64,000 bases of DNA from Dyella sp. A6 (GCF_036320485.1 NZ_CP132911.1:1984001-2048000); one strand, 5' to 3'; positions 1 through 10,700 are shown, numbered from the stretch's first letter. A program made the numbers and translations. Notes: a model not told the origin generated them from the letters alone.

Positions 1-436
1 CCATGCCGCACACTCCCATGCATCACACCCCATGCATCGCGGAAAGGGCTGAACAGGTGCATGGCGAGGAAACCCAGGCACAAGCCTGTGACACCGCCCC
101 GGCGGGCGATGAGCAAACAAGTCGACTGGCAAGGCAAGCAGCTAGCGGCATGGGAACTCCGCCCAAGTAAAGCGTTTCGTGTCATTCGCAGGCAGCCCTC
201 GCCCATTGAAATTGCACTCAATTAATTTGTATGGGCTTCAATCGCAGAAAGAGACAATCGGCGCCCATGGAGCTCCACGAATTGCGCCTGCGTCCAATGC
301 TCCGAATTCAAGCCGCGACACTTCACGGTGTAAGCGAGGCGGGATGCTGCTCGTGCCAGGCAGGCCAACTGCGCATGGCGGTGCTGGCCATCTCCGATCG
401 CAACATGCCAGCCTCGTTATCGTACCTGCCGAGGGG
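1..436. other. Non-coding or unassigned left edge
   Basis: No convincing gene is visible here. Short open frames exist on both strands, but none has a ribosome site with a plausible start, and none resembles a known family. The stretch lies downstream of the minus-strand TPR lipoprotein gene, so its left part may belong to a gene outside the window. Confidence 0.4.
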
Positions 437-470
437 GTAAGTATCTCCCGGCAATGCCGGGGATACTTAC
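437..470 (-). terminator. Near-perfect palindrome at the end of the TPR lipoprotein gene
   Basis: GTAAGTATC (437-445) is complementary to GATACTTAC (462-470), and the inner CCCGGCA/TGCCGGG arms extend the stem almost to the loop. The stop codon of the minus-strand gene (467-469) sits inside the right arm. The structure could end transcription from either side. There is no clear T-run, so a REP-like or other hairpin role is also possible. Confidence 0.55.
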
Positions 471-2281
471 TTAGCGCCCGCCGCTGCCTTCCCCGAAGAC
501 GCGTGTGATGCGGACACCGCACCCAAGCGGCGCAGCAGTTGTTGCTGTTTGGCGACGGCATCGGGAATATCGCCATAGCGCAAGGAGGTGTTGCAATCGG
601 CGAGAGCGGCTCTGAACAAGCCGAGCTGCATCTTGTTGTAGCAAAGATTGTTGTAATACGGTGCCAGGTCTTCAGAAGTGATGCCGAAATGTTGCGGAGT
701 GAACAGGGACGCGAACCCGTTCAATGTGTCCAGGGCATCCTTGATCCTGTGCCGCTTGTCGTAGATCACTGAAATGGCGATGGCCGCGTAGGTTCTGAAT
801 TGCATGGCCGCCGACGAATCGGCCACAGCCTGATAGTCGTCGATCGCCAGCTTGTCGCGATTCAGTGCGTCATAAACCTGCGCACGGAAGAAACGGGCCT
901 GCCAGTCCTCACTGGCATCGATGATGGCAGTACACACACGTAACGCACGGTTGTACTGCTTCAGACGGAGCTGTGCCGCGCAGACCACGCGTTCGAATGC
1001 GGGCGCGGCGCCGTAGCCACCCATAAGTCGCGCGAGCTTTTCACCATCGGCAGCCACTTCGGCGTAGTTTCTCGACCGGTTCATGATCGAGAGCATGTCA
1101 CGGTAAATCGAAGCCTTGGCCGCTCGGGCCTGCAACGGATCGGCAAAGTGGGTGTTGCTCAGATCCGCGAGAGCCCGCTTGTCCCATGTCAATGCATTGG
1201 CGACGTTGCCCTGGCGGTACCAGATCAGCGACACCACCTTGTCCACGGCATAGTTGTTACCCGTGGTCTTGCCGGAGAGAAGCTCAGTACTGCTATGAAG
1301 CGCATCGGCCGCCGCCTGCAGGAATCGGACAGCAAACTTCTCGCCACCCGGCGTCATCACCATCCTGTTGAGGTTCGCTTCGATTTCCACAACGCCATCG
1401 ACATCCTTGCGTCGTGCAAACGTGTGGATCGCCCTGAGCGCGGACTGCGCAAGCGCCTCATCGGCGATGCTCGCCATGGCCTGGTCGAAACAAGTGCGTC
1501 CATCGATGCCGGCTGTGGCATCGCATTGAAGCTGCGTGGCGAAACTCATGAGGCGGGCATAAAGCGCCAGGTTCAGCATCTTCAACGACGAGCCGGCAGG
1601 CGCGGCCCCAGCGTAGCGATGCACGAACGCTTTCATGGCTTCGACCGAGCCGCCCCATTTGGGCTGCAGGCTGTCCAGGCGAACCAGATACAGCGGGTAG
1701 TAGTTCGGAAACCGCGCAATAGCCTGCCTGAAGACACGCAGCTGGACCTGGTTGTCCCCGGTGGCTTTTAGAATCAACAACGCCAGATAGCGGGCGTAGG
1801 GATTGTCCGGAGCACGCTGGATGACGCGATCGATATCCTGCTGGGCCAGATCGAGCTCCTGCTGGAAGGCCACTGAATGGGCCTTGCCGACCTCGCCGGC
1901 AAATCGGTATCCACGAATCCACCAGCCGCGGTTGTAATGGTAATTGGCGCGGACCAGGCGTGGCAGCGCATCGGCGGGGTCCTGTTCGACCCAGGCATCC
2001 AGGCGATCTTCAAATGTCTTGTCGTATGGGGCCGCGACATAGTCGATGAACGCCGCGAAAGGCGCGAAGTGCCAGCGCCCCACTCGACTTTGCGCAAGTG
2101 CGGCATGCAGCGCCCGTTCCGCCTTGCCGTATTGACCCGCGCGAATAGCCTGGCGAACACCTTGAGCGCGCTCAAACACGCTGGGCGCATGATGGCCGAA
2201 CTGGCATCCTGACATGGCGATTACCAGCCATGTCATGGTTACACCAGCGAGCAGTGAAAAGAGCCGCGATCGTCTATCCAT
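467..2281 (-). CDS. TPR-containing lipoprotein of unknown function
   Basis: The start at 2281 is chosen because the codon is preceded by GGGGG and begins a lipoprotein signal: basic MDRRSR, a hydrophobic core and a lipobox ending MSGC at about residue 26. A longer frame to 2410 lacks such features. The 604-residue product is helix-rich and alanine-rich. It has repeated helical pairs resembling tetratricopeptide repeats, clearest near the C-terminus (for example ARFFRAQVYDALNRDKLAID and NLCYNKMQLGLFRAALADCN). After lipidation it would sit at the inner face of the outer membrane or in the periplasm as a protein-binding scaffold. It is transcribed in the same direction as the chemosensory operon but is separated from it by about 420 bases, so co-transcription is uncertain. 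No enzymatic motif was seen, and the exact function cannot be assigned. Confidence 0.75.
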   Translation of the reverse strand: MDRRSRLFSLLAGVTMTWLVIAMSGCQFGHHAPSVFERAQGVRQAIRAGQYGKAERALHAALAQSRVGRWHFAPFAAFIDYVAAPYDKTFEDRLDAWVEQDPADALPRLVRANYHYNRGWWIRGYRFAGEVGKAHSVAFQQELDLAQQDIDRVIQRAPDNPYARYLALLILKATGDNQVQLRVFRQAIARFPNYYPLYLVRLDSLQPKWGGSVEAMKAFVHRYAGAAPAGSSLKMLNLALYARLMSFATQLQCDATAGIDGRTCFDQAMASIADEALAQSALRAIHTFARRKDVDGVVEIEANLNRMVMTPGGEKFAVRFLQAAADALHSSTELLSGKTTGNNYAVDKVVSLIWYRQGNVANALTWDKRALADLSNTHFADPLQARAAKASIYRDMLSIMNRSRNYAEVAADGEKLARLMGGYGAAPAFERVVCAAQLRLKQYNRALRVCTAIIDASEDWQARFFRAQVYDALNRDKLAIDDYQAVADSSAAMQFRTYAAIAISVIYDKRHRIKDALDTLNGFASLFTPQHFGITSEDLAPYYNNLCYNKMQLGLFRAALADCNTSLRYGDIPDAVAKQQQLLRRLGAVSASHASSGKAAAGAK

Positions 2282-2700
2282 GAATCCCCCGCGTGGATGC
2301 GGTGCACAGTCACTTGGGGCGCACACTGCTCGCCACCAAATACCCATCCGTGCCAGGCACTGGCCTGTATCAACCATGCAAAGAGTACCCCAAGTGCGTC
2401 CACGAACCACCTCGAGGTGACTTCCCGAACCGTTGCGGTTTCATGCCGGTGAGCCGGCGCCCTCACTGTCGGCATGGCCAGACCGCCGGCATGCGTCGCT
2501 TGGCCGGCCATACCGTCAGTTCAGTCGGTTACCGTAAGCATGGTCCCGATCCGGGCGCTCCACGTCCCGTTCGAGCCAGGTCACGCCGTACCCAACGCGT
2601 GCCGGAGCCGGTCACGGCTCCGGGCAAGGCCAGGGACCAATCGTTCGCCGTGCGGTGACATCGACACAGGCCCTGAAACGGGCCGCCCGCCATCAACTTT
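2282..2700. other. Intergenic region with GC-rich stem-loop
   Basis: About 420 bases lie between the CheW-type gene and the TPR lipoprotein gene. A 9-bp stem with a 4-base loop (CCGGAGCCG 2602-2610, CGGCTCCGG 2615-2623) may terminate the chemosensory operon, although no T-run follows. A shorter GGCCC/GGGCC repeat lies near 2670. The promoter of the TPR lipoprotein is presumably here. No credible gene was found. Confidence 0.45.
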
Positions 2701-4200
2701 TCATGCAGCCGCTTGTTCGCTCCGGACAAACCTCGCCGCGAGCGCGTGCCCGTCCATCAGCATGAGAGTGCGCTTGTCCGGCAGGTCCGCGACCTCGGCA
2801 ACATCATGCTGCAGCGTATGCCCGGTCTGGTCGTGCAGGATGCGCGGCACCGGCATGCGATCGGCTGCTTCGATGGCGACGATGCTCTCCACGGCATCGA
2901 CCGTCAGCCCGATGCACTCGCCATCGTGCTCGACCACCATGACTTTCTGGCCGGCCACGTCGCCATGCGGCGGCATGCCATACAGGGAGCGCAGATCGAT
3001 GATCGGAATCATGCGGCGGCGAAGGTTGAGCATGCAGGCCACGTGTTCGGGCGCGCCCGGTGGGCGTACGCCATCGGCCGGAAAATCCATGACTTCCCGC
3101 AATTGGGAAATCGGCAAGCCGACCAGATGCTGCAGGCGGAAGGTGACATAGGTCTGCCGCGCCCCGGCATGCTTCTGGGATGCGGACGTCTCCTCGCTGG
3201 CCGTATACAGCGCGCGGTGCCCGTCCGTGATGTCCACGATCACATCCATCCGGCTGAGCGCGTCGTTGTCGACCAGGATCAGGCTGTCCACGCCGTCCCG
3301 CGGAATGCAGCCCATGAAAAGCCCCGCACTCGTGCCCTGGAACAGCGGCATGCGCAGTACGTCGTCCGGCCAGTAGTTGTGGATGCTCTCCACCGCGTCG
3401 ACCAGCAGCCCGAAGTACATGCTGCCGCGCTGGATGACGATGATGCGCTGGTCATCCTGCGACTGCGCGGGTGCCTGGGCGGATGGCCCGCATGCCAGCA
3501 ACCGGGAAAAGTCGATCACCGGCACGGTCTGCCCCCGAAGATTCACCAGGCCGAGGCAGAACTCGCTGCCCAGCACCGACGGCTGCAGTTCCGGAACCCG
3601 GATGATCTCGTGAATGGCCATCATCGGCAGCGCCAGATGCGTATCCCTGACCCGGAACGTCACGACCTGACGACGCTGCCCCTGCCGGCTGGACTGGCGA
3701 TGCGCCATCGCCGTGCGATCGCTGGTCAGGCGCGGCAAGCCCGGCAAGACCGCGATGGCATCCAGCGACAGTATCTGCAGGAGCCGATCGCCGCCGTCGA
3801 GCTTGACCACGCCCGACACCGTGCGGGATGCCGAATCGCTGCGCTCGAACGACACGCGATGGCCGTCGAAGACGCGCAGGATCTCGCTGGTATCGTCGAA
3901 AACCAGCCCGAACTTGCAATCACCGCTGTCGACGATCGCCACCTTGGCCTCGGTGTGCGGAACCGCTCCGGTCAGGCCCAGTACCCCCCCCAGGTCGATG
4001 ATCGGGATGAGCTCGCCGCGGAGGTTGAACAAACCCAGCGCATAGCTGGGTGCCAGCGGGACATGGGTGATGTCCTGCGGAAAATTCACCACTTCCTGCA
4101 GCGACGACACCGCCATCGCCAGCTCCATGCCGCCAAGGCGGAAGGACCCGTAGAGCTCGAACGAGCCCTTCGCCGTGTGTTCTTCGTGCAAGCCCGTCAT
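2701..4200 (-). CDS. Chemotaxis coupling protein with three CheW domains
   Basis: The 499-residue protein contains three successive CheW-like domains, at about residues 13-155, 175-325 and 345-490. Each carries the family's recognisable core: LFNLRGELIPIIDL, LVNLRGQTVPVIDF and MLNLRRRMIPIIDL. CheW domains form the SH3-like adaptors that link receptors to the histidine kinase CheA in cytoplasmic arrays. A normal CheW is about 160 residues with one domain, so this is a triple-domain scaffold. It is the last gene of the receptor-cheR-cheD run and starts 12 bases after cheD. No kinase or response-regulator domain is attached. The three copies are well diverged, so the triplication is old. The family assignment is firm. 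That it joins arrays driven by a CheA encoded elsewhere is inference. Confidence 0.9.
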   Translation of the reverse strand: MTGLHEEHTAKGSFELYGSFRLGGMELAMAVSSLQEVVNFPQDITHVPLAPSYALGLFNLRGELIPIIDLGGVLGLTGAVPHTEAKVAIVDSGDCKFGLVFDDTSEILRVFDGHRVSFERSDSASRTVSGVVKLDGGDRLLQILSLDAIAVLPGLPRLTSDRTAMAHRQSSRQGQRRQVVTFRVRDTHLALPMMAIHEIIRVPELQPSVLGSEFCLGLVNLRGQTVPVIDFSRLLACGPSAQAPAQSQDDQRIIVIQRGSMYFGLLVDAVESIHNYWPDDVLRMPLFQGTSAGLFMGCIPRDGVDSLILVDNDALSRMDVIVDITDGHRALYTASEETSASQKHAGARQTYVTFRLQHLVGLPISQLREVMDFPADGVRPPGAPEHVACMLNLRRRMIPIIDLRSLYGMPPHGDVAGQKVMVVEHDGECIGLTVDAVESIVAIEAADRMPVPRILHDQTGHTLQHDVAEVADLPDKRTLMLMDGHALAARFVRSEQAAA

Positions 4201-4212
4201 GGCATCGTCCCC

Positions 4213-4689
4213 TCAGGTAGGCCGGTCAATGAATCGAACTGATGATGTGTAGTTGGCGCAATCGATCGTGATCTGGCGCCCGTGTTTGCCGCCGGTGTCA
4301 TCGGCGACCAGGCGAATGCCCAGGCGCGCCAGCCCGTCACGGGCTGCCTTGGCGTTGGCGTCGCCGATGGCCTCGTGGAACGGCGCGCTGATCCGCTCGA
4401 CCATCGAGGCGCCGCCCGCGATGACGGCATCCACCGCCCGGTAATGCCGGGGCTGGAGCCGCATCAAGGTGAGCAACGAAGGCAAAGCCTCCGTGACGTA
4501 TTTGGCACCGATGTGCAGCGGGCTTGCCGACGTCGACGGCAGCAGGCAATGGGCCAGCCCGCACATGCCGCCGTCGCGCCAGAGAAACCCGATACCGACG
4601 CACGACCCGAGGGTAGCGCGCAGGACGTCGCCCGGCCGACCGACCGCCACCTTGCACATGTGTACCTGGATCTCATCCGTGCCGGGCAT
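4213..4689 (-). CDS. cheD: Chemoreceptor glutamine deamidase CheD
   Basis: CheD deamidates specific glutamines in chemoreceptors and in some bacteria binds CheC. The sequence has the family's catalytic signature: the nucleophile Cys in TLGSCVG and the His in GLAHCLLP, followed by the conserved AKYVTEA and IAGGASM segments. The start at 4689 is preferred because GGGGGAG lies just upstream. An in-frame ATG at 4701 would add four residues but has a poor ribosome site. Either start overlaps the end of cheR, so translation is probably coupled. The length of about 158 residues is normal. No CheC is visible nearby, so its role here is most likely maturation or tuning of the adjacent PAS-type receptor, or of other receptors in the cell. 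Confidence 0.92.
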   Translation of the reverse strand: MPGTDEIQVHMCKVAVGRPGDVLRATLGSCVGIGFLWRDGGMCGLAHCLLPSTSASPLHIGAKYVTEALPSLLTLMRLQPRHYRAVDAVIAGGASMVERISAPFHEAIGDANAKAARDGLARLGIRLVADDTGGKHGRQITIDCANYTSSVRFIDRPT

Positions 4690-5524
4690 GATCTCCCCCA
4701 TTCCGGTAGATCAGCGGCTCATGGAAGACGAACCCCGTGGCAAGCCGACCCAGCGATTCGGACTCGCCGATGATGAGCGTGCCCTCCGCGGCCATGCGGC
4801 TTCGCGCCAGCTCCAGCACGCGCTGCTGGTCCGCCTCGTCGAAATAGATGAGCACGTTGCGTAACAGGACGAGGTCGAAGCGGTCGGGCTCGATCAACGC
4901 GCGAAACAGATTGTGCTGGCGGAACGAAATGCCGGCCCGCAGTGATGCCCGCGCGCAGAGCTTGTCGTCGACGCTTTCGAAGTACCGCGCTGCCATGTCC
5001 GGATGCAGCCGCTGGAAGGCGTCGGCGTTGCGACCCGAATACTGGCCCGACTGTGCCGCCTGCACCATCGCCTGGGAGATGTCCGTGGCCACGATCCGCC
5101 AGCGGAAGACGGGATGGGTCCGCCGGAATTCCTCGAACGTCATCGCGAGCGAATAGACCTCCTCACCGCTCGAGGAAGCCGCCGACCAGACCCGCAGCGG
5201 CGCGGCGCCATGCTGCGCCACCCACGCCGGCAGGAAGCTCCGCTGCAGGTACTCCCAGATGCGTGGCGTGCGGAAGAACGACGTCTCGTTCGTGGTGACG
5301 AGATCGACAAAACGCGCCACTTCGTCGTCACTGGACTCGAGCAGCGACAGGTAATCGCGATAGTCTCCGATCGACAGTGCCTGCAGGCGCCGCCGCAACC
5401 GCCCGTGCAGCAGCGCCCATTTCCGGTCCGGCATGGCGATACCGGTGTGCTGGCGCACCCGGGCGAACAAGGCACGCCGGGTGCCTTGATCGACCTCGGC
5501 ATCGATGAGGGCGGCCACGTCCAT
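4673..5524 (-). CDS. cheR: Chemotaxis protein methyltransferase CheR
   Basis: CheR transfers methyl groups from S-adenosylmethionine to receptor glutamates, setting adaptation. The protein (283 residues) has an N-terminal helical CheR domain followed by the methyltransferase fold. The signature TTNETSFFR is at 77-85, the SAM-binding loop RVWSAASSSGEEVYSLAM begins near 111, and RNVLIYF is at 222-228. It starts two bases before the end of the upstream receptor gene's stop, and its own end overlaps cheD, so the genes form a compact operon. No CheB demethylase is present in the window. No C-terminal receptor-tethering pentapeptide was seen on the adjacent receptor, consistent with a pentapeptide-independent CheR. 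Confidence 0.95.
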   Translation of the reverse strand: MDVAALIDAEVDQGTRRALFARVRQHTGIAMPDRKWALLHGRLRRRLQALSIGDYRDYLSLLESSDDEVARFVDLVTTNETSFFRTPRIWEYLQRSFLPAWVAQHGAAPLRVWSAASSSGEEVYSLAMTFEEFRRTHPVFRWRIVATDISQAMVQAAQSGQYSGRNADAFQRLHPDMAARYFESVDDKLCARASLRAGISFRQHNLFRALIEPDRFDLVLLRNVLIYFDEADQQRVLELARSRMAAEGTLIIGESESLGRLATGFVFHEPLIYRNGGDHARHG

Positions 5525-5525
5525 G

Positions 5526-7220
5526 TCAGACCACGAAGCGGCTGACGGTCGTGTTCAGTTCGCCCGCGCCCTTTTGCAGCAAGGTGGTGGAACGGGCGAT
5601 CGCATCGCATGCTGCCGCCGACTTCTCGGATTCCTCGGCCACCTGCTGAATCGCCGTGCTGACTTCGCGCGCAGCCACCAGCTGTTCGTCCGCGCCGAGC
5701 GAAATTTCGGAAATCGCCTGCGTGGTCCGGCTGACGCCCTGCACGATTTTCTGGAACGCCTCGCCGGCCTGCTTGGACGTCTCGCTGCCCTGGGCGACCC
5801 GCTTCACCGACTCGTTGATGAGCTTGGAGATTTCCTTGGTGGCCTGGGAGGAACGTTCGGCCAGCTTGCGCACTTCGTCGGCCACCACCGAAAAGCCGAG
5901 CCCATGTTCGCCGGCCCGCGCCGCTTCGATCGCCGCGTTGAAGGCCAGCAGGTTCGTCTGGCTGGCGATCTCGCTGATGACCTTGACGATCTCGCTGATG
6001 TCTTCGGACGACTTGTTGATGAGATCCATCGCCTCGACCGAGCGGTCGATGGCCTGCACCCCGCGCCCGGCTTCCTGCTGGGTGTCCTTCGCCAGCTGAT
6101 CGGCACTGCGGGAATTCTCGGCGATGGAGGCGATCGATGCGGTCAGCTCCTCGATCGAGGCATTCATCTCCTCCACCGTGGCGCCGAGCAACTGCGTGCC
6201 GCTCGCAACACTGTTGGCGCGGGTCGAGATATCGCTCGACGTCGTGCTGAAGGACCCGACGGATTCCACGACCTGGCCCAGTACGCCGCGCAGATCCGTC
6301 ATCATGCCCTTGATGCCGGCAGCGAGCTGGTCGATGGGCTGATCCCCGGCGACCACGATCTCGCCGGTCAGATCACCGGCCGCGGCCCGCCGCACGGTCT
6401 CGAGCAGTTGCGTCACCTTCGCCTGGTCTTCTTCGGCGCGCCGGCGGACACTCTCCTCGAGTTCCACCTGCGCGGTGACGTCGGTGGCGAACTTGACGAC
6501 CTTGGACACCTGTCCGTTCAGATCGAAGATCGGGTTATAGGTCGCCTGGATCCAGACGTCGTGGCCATCCTTGGCGAGTCGGCGGAAACGTCCGCTTTCG
6601 TATTCGCCACGATTGAGCTTGGCCCAGAACTCGGCGTAGTCGGGGCTCTCGACGTAGTGGGCGTCGCAGAACATCCGGTGATGCTTGCCCTGGATTTCGT
6701 CCAGTCGATAGCCCAATGCCTTGAGGAAATTGTCGTTGGCTACAAGCACAGTACCGTCGAGGGCGAACTCGATCACCGCCTGCGCCCTGTCCATGGCCTC
6801 GACCTTGCCCTTGAACTCGGCCGTCTGCTTGCGCGAGCCGGTGATATCGGTGGCGAACTTCACCACCTTCATCGGCTTGCCGTCCTCGTCCATGACCGGG
6901 TTGTACGAAGCGTTGATCCATACCTCGCGTCCGCCTTTGCCCAGACGTTTGTACTCACCGCTGACGAACTCGCCGCTGCGGAGTTTTTTCCAGAACGCCT
7001 TGTAGTCGCTGCTGGCGGCATAGGCCGGCTCGCAGAACATGCGATGGTGCTGGCCCTTCAACTCGTCCAGGGTGTAACCCATCGCATCAAGAAAATTGTC
7101 GTTCGCGTGAAGGATCTTTCCTTCCAGGTCGAACTCGATGACCGCCTGTACCCGATGAAGGGCGGCAGTAATCGCTTGAAGCTCCTGATAATCCATGACG
7201 TCGGCTGGCTTGTTACCCAT
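5526..7220 (-). CDS. Soluble PAS-PAS methyl-accepting chemotaxis protein
   Basis: The start at 7220 is supported by GGAG upstream with suitable spacing. A longer frame to 7361 has no support. The 564-residue protein has no transmembrane segment. Two similar PAS domains (about 10-125 and 140-250) share HHRMFC, a GY-LDE motif and KVVKFATD, which suggests an internal duplication. The C-terminal half is a receptor signalling coiled coil with the conserved hairpin tip [20 protein letters not shown]. This arrangement resembles Aer-like or BdlA-type cytoplasmic receptors, which sense redox state or other internal cues and, for BdlA of Pseudomonas, control biofilm dispersal. It is the first gene of the operon with cheR, cheD and the triple-CheW protein. 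The cofactor bound by the PAS domains cannot be told from the sequence. Confidence 0.93.
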   Translation of the reverse strand: MGNKPADVMDYQELQAITAALHRVQAVIEFDLEGKILHANDNFLDAMGYTLDELKGQHHRMFCEPAYAASSDYKAFWKKLRSGEFVSGEYKRLGKGGREVWINASYNPVMDEDGKPMKVVKFATDITGSRKQTAEFKGKVEAMDRAQAVIEFALDGTVLVANDNFLKALGYRLDEIQGKHHRMFCDAHYVESPDYAEFWAKLNRGEYESGRFRRLAKDGHDVWIQATYNPIFDLNGQVSKVVKFATDVTAQVELEESVRRRAEEDQAKVTQLLETVRRAAAGDLTGEIVVAGDQPIDQLAAGIKGMMTDLRGVLGQVVESVGSFSTTSSDISTRANSVASGTQLLGATVEEMNASIEELTASIASIAENSRSADQLAKDTQQEAGRGVQAIDRSVEAMDLINKSSEDISEIVKVISEIASQTNLLAFNAAIEAARAGEHGLGFSVVADEVRKLAERSSQATKEISKLINESVKRVAQGSETSKQAGEAFQKIVQGVSRTTQAISEISLGADEQLVAAREVSTAIQQVAEESEKSAAACDAIARSTTLLQKGAGELNTTVSRFVV

Positions 7221-7757
7221 GTTCTTCTCCAAGCGTGGTGAATGCGCGCGATGGCGCATGAACTGGATACCAAACGTGGTGCCGCTCGACCGACTCCGGT
7301 CGATTAACCGCATTCGTCCGATCTGAATCGCGAATCCCCTGCCTTGGACGAGCACGGCCACCCTCTGGCGGCAATGCGATTGGTCTACTTAGGTCCTACT
7401 TGCTTGGTGTCGGCACACGGAAGACATTCTTGAGGACACAGCGCTTCGTCCGTGTCCACCCCTGATTTCGGGGGTACTCAAACCCCTGTCGCCTGACTAC
7501 GGTGGCGGGTAGACGAAGGCAAGCAGTGCCGCAACGTATCTATGCCCGCTCGGGTTGCCCGAATCCGGCAGCCGGTGCGGATGTGCCGTTGCCGCGCATG
7601 CTCGACGCGCGGCAGGGCCTGGACCTGTAGACGCAACACGTTCGCACGCCTCCTACCTACACCCGGTACCCGTCCAGAAGGTCGCGCATCGCTCGATCTG
7701 TCGTCACCGCAGGTCCCGCCGCCAGTTAGCTGCAACGCAATACCAGGGGAATCCAGC
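7221..7757. other. Divergent intergenic region between receptor and autotransporter
   Basis: This stretch of 537 bases must hold the promoters of the minus-strand chemosensory operon and the plus-strand autotransporter. Visible structure includes an inverted repeat TCGACCG/CGGTCGA (7286-7292, 7297-7303) and a short stem ACCCC/GGGGT at 7458-7475. I could not assign -10/-35 boxes with confidence, and I did not see a convincing sigma-28 or sigma-54 site. No gene is supported. Confidence 0.4.
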
Positions 7758-10700
7758 ATGAACCGCACCTACCGCCTGATATGGAACCGCGCGCTGCGCG
7801 TGCTGCAGGTCGCCTCCGAACTTGCTCGCCACACGTGTGGCACCGCTAGCGGCCTGGCCGGCGCACGGCCGACCCGGCACCGGCCGCTGCGCCTGCGATA
7901 CCTCCCGCTCGGCTGCGCGCTGGGGCTGGGCCTGCTGTCGCCGGCCGCCTTCGCCACCACCTACACCGTTACCGACGCGACCTCGCTGAGTTCGGCCATC
8001 GCCAGCGCCGGTGCTGGAGACACCATCAGTTTCGCCAACAACATCACGCTCAGCAGCAACCTGCCACCGGTCACCCAGAACGTGACCATCCAGGGCAACG
8101 GCTACACGCTGGACGGAAACGCCGCCAATCGCGGCTTCTTCATCCAGCAGGGCAACGTGAGCATCAGCAACCTCACCATCCAGAACGCCGTCGCCCAGGG
8201 CGGTAATGGTGTGAACAGCGGCGGTGGAGGCATGGGGGCCGGCGGCGGCCTGTTCGTCAACAACGGTGCCGCGGTCACCATCACGAATGTGCAGTTCAAC
8301 AACGACAAGGCTGCGGGTGGCGACGGAGGCACTCGTTCCATCAATTCCTACGGCGGTGGCGGTGGCGGCGGCATGGCGGGAACAGGCGGCGGCACCTTCG
8401 GATCGGACGGCGGCCTCGGCCTCGGGGGTGGCGGCGGCGGCGGCGGCGGCGCTTACAGCGACAGCGCCGGCGGCAGCCTTGACGCCCTGGGTGGCAGCGC
8501 TGGTTCCACGGGCAGTGAGGAAGGTCAGAATGGACCTAGCGTCTTCGCCGGCGGCGGCGGCGGCGGCGGCCCCGGCGACGGCGGCGGCGGCGGTGCTGAC
8601 TTCGGCGGTGGCGGCGGTGGTGCCACTAGTTTTGTTGGTGGTGGAGGCGGCGGTGGCGGTGGCTTCGGCGCTGGCGGTGGCGGTGGCGGTAGCGACGAGG
8701 GCAACACAAGTGGTGTATCCGGCAGATTCGATGCGGGCGGCGACGGCGGTGTCTCCGGCTACGGTGGATCGGGCGGCGGCACATCACCCTCTTCTACGAT
8801 CAGCGGCCTTAGTTCCCAAGGCGGGGGCGGCGGCGGCGGCGGCGGCGGCGGCTTCGGCGGCGGCGGGGGCGGCGGTGGCGCCAGCACTTATATCATCGGC
8901 GGGGGCGGCGGGGGCGGCTTCGGCGGTGGCAACGGCGGCACCGCCAGCAGTAGCTACAGCGGCGGAGGTGGCGGTGGCGCGGGCTTCGGCGGCGCTGTGT
9001 TCGTGCGCGACGGTGGCAGCCTGACCATCGTCGGCAATTCGGGCTTCCAGGGCAATACCGTCGAGGCCGGTGTTGGCGCCCCCGGATCCCTCGGCGGCAA
9101 CGCCGGCAGCGGCGGCAACGGCGAGACAGCAGGCACAAACCTTTTCCTGCAGGGCAACGGCAACCTGGTCTTTGCACCGGCAAACGGCCAGAGCGTGGCC
9201 TTCGATACGTCCACCCTGAACGACGAAAACGGTTCCGGCATTGCCGGTGGCAGCGGCATGTGGGGACTGGTCCAGAATGGCGCCGGCACCCTGCAGCTCA
9301 GCGGTGTGGCCGGGTTCTCCGGTACGGTGCAGATTTCGCAGGGCACGCTGGCCACCGCCAGCGACGCCAGCCTGGGGCATAGCAACACGCTGCTGTTCAA
9401 CGGCGGCACCCTGCAGTACCAGGCGGCTTTCGACTCCAGCCGCAATATCACCCTCGACGCTGGCGGCGGCACCATCGACACCCAGGCTTTCGACACGACC
9501 CTACAAGGCAACATCGGCGGCGGCGGCTCGCTGACCAAGCGGGGCACCGGCACGCTCACGCTCACCGGCGCCAACAACTATACCGGCGGCACCACCATCG
9601 ATGGTGGCACCCTTCAGCTCGGCAATGGCGGCAGCACCGGCTCGATCACCGGCAATGTCGTCAACAACGGTATCCTGGCCTTCGATCGCAGCGACAGCGT
9701 GAGCTTCGGCGGCACGATCTCCGGCAACGGCGCGCTGTTGCAGCAGGGCACCGGCAGCACGATCCTCACCGGCGCCAACACGTACACCGGCGGCACCACC
9801 ATCAGTGCGGGCACCCTGCAGATCGGCAATGGCGGCAGCACCGGCTCGATTGTCGGCAACGTCGTCAACAACGGCGAACTGATCTTCAACCGCATCGATA
9901 CCGTGAACTTCGGCGGCGCAGTTTCCGGTACCGGCGCCCTGCTGCTGCCCCTCGGCGGAACGCTCATTCTTACCGGCACCAACACCTACAGCGGCATCAC
10001 CTCCATCAGCGGTGGCTCCCTGCTGCAGATCGGCAACGGCGGTACCAGCGGCTCGATTACCGGAAATGTCGACAACTTCGGCACCCTGGTCTTCGACCGC
10101 AGCAATGCCGTGAACTTCGCCGGATCAATCGCCCGCAACGGTACGCTGATCCAGCAAGGCACCGGCACCCTGGTATTGAGCGGCACCAACAGCTATGCCG
10201 GCGGCACGACCATCAGCGCCGGCACCCTGCAGATCGGCAATGGCGGCAGCACCGGCTCAATCGTCGGTAGCGTCACCAACAACGGTACCCTGACCTTCGA
10301 TCGCAACGACACCGTGAGCTTCGGCGGCACGATCTCGGGCAGTGGCGCGCTGGTGCAGCAGGGCACCGGTACCCTGGTATTGAGCGGCACCAACAGCTAT
10401 GCCGGCGGCACGACCATCAATGGCGGCACATTGTCCGTCGCCAGCAACGCCAACCTGGGCGCCGCCGCAGGCAAGCTCACTCTCAGCGGCGGCACGCTGC
10501 AGACCACTAGCGCTTTCACCACCTCGCGCAGCATTGACCTGAGCGGCAACGGCACGCTGCAGACCGATGCCGATCTCACCGCTGCGGGTACGATCGCCGG
10601 CACCGGCGCCCTGGCCAAGACCGGTACTGGCATCCTGACTCTCACCGGCGCCAACAGCTACACCGGCAGCACCACCATCAGCGCCGGCACACTGACCCTA

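Noticed and set aside
7221-7757. c-di-GMP riboswitch or sigma-28/sigma-54 promoter ahead of the receptor or autotransporter
   Set aside because: Short hairpins and A-rich pieces were considered, but neither the riboswitch core nor the promoter boxes could be matched.
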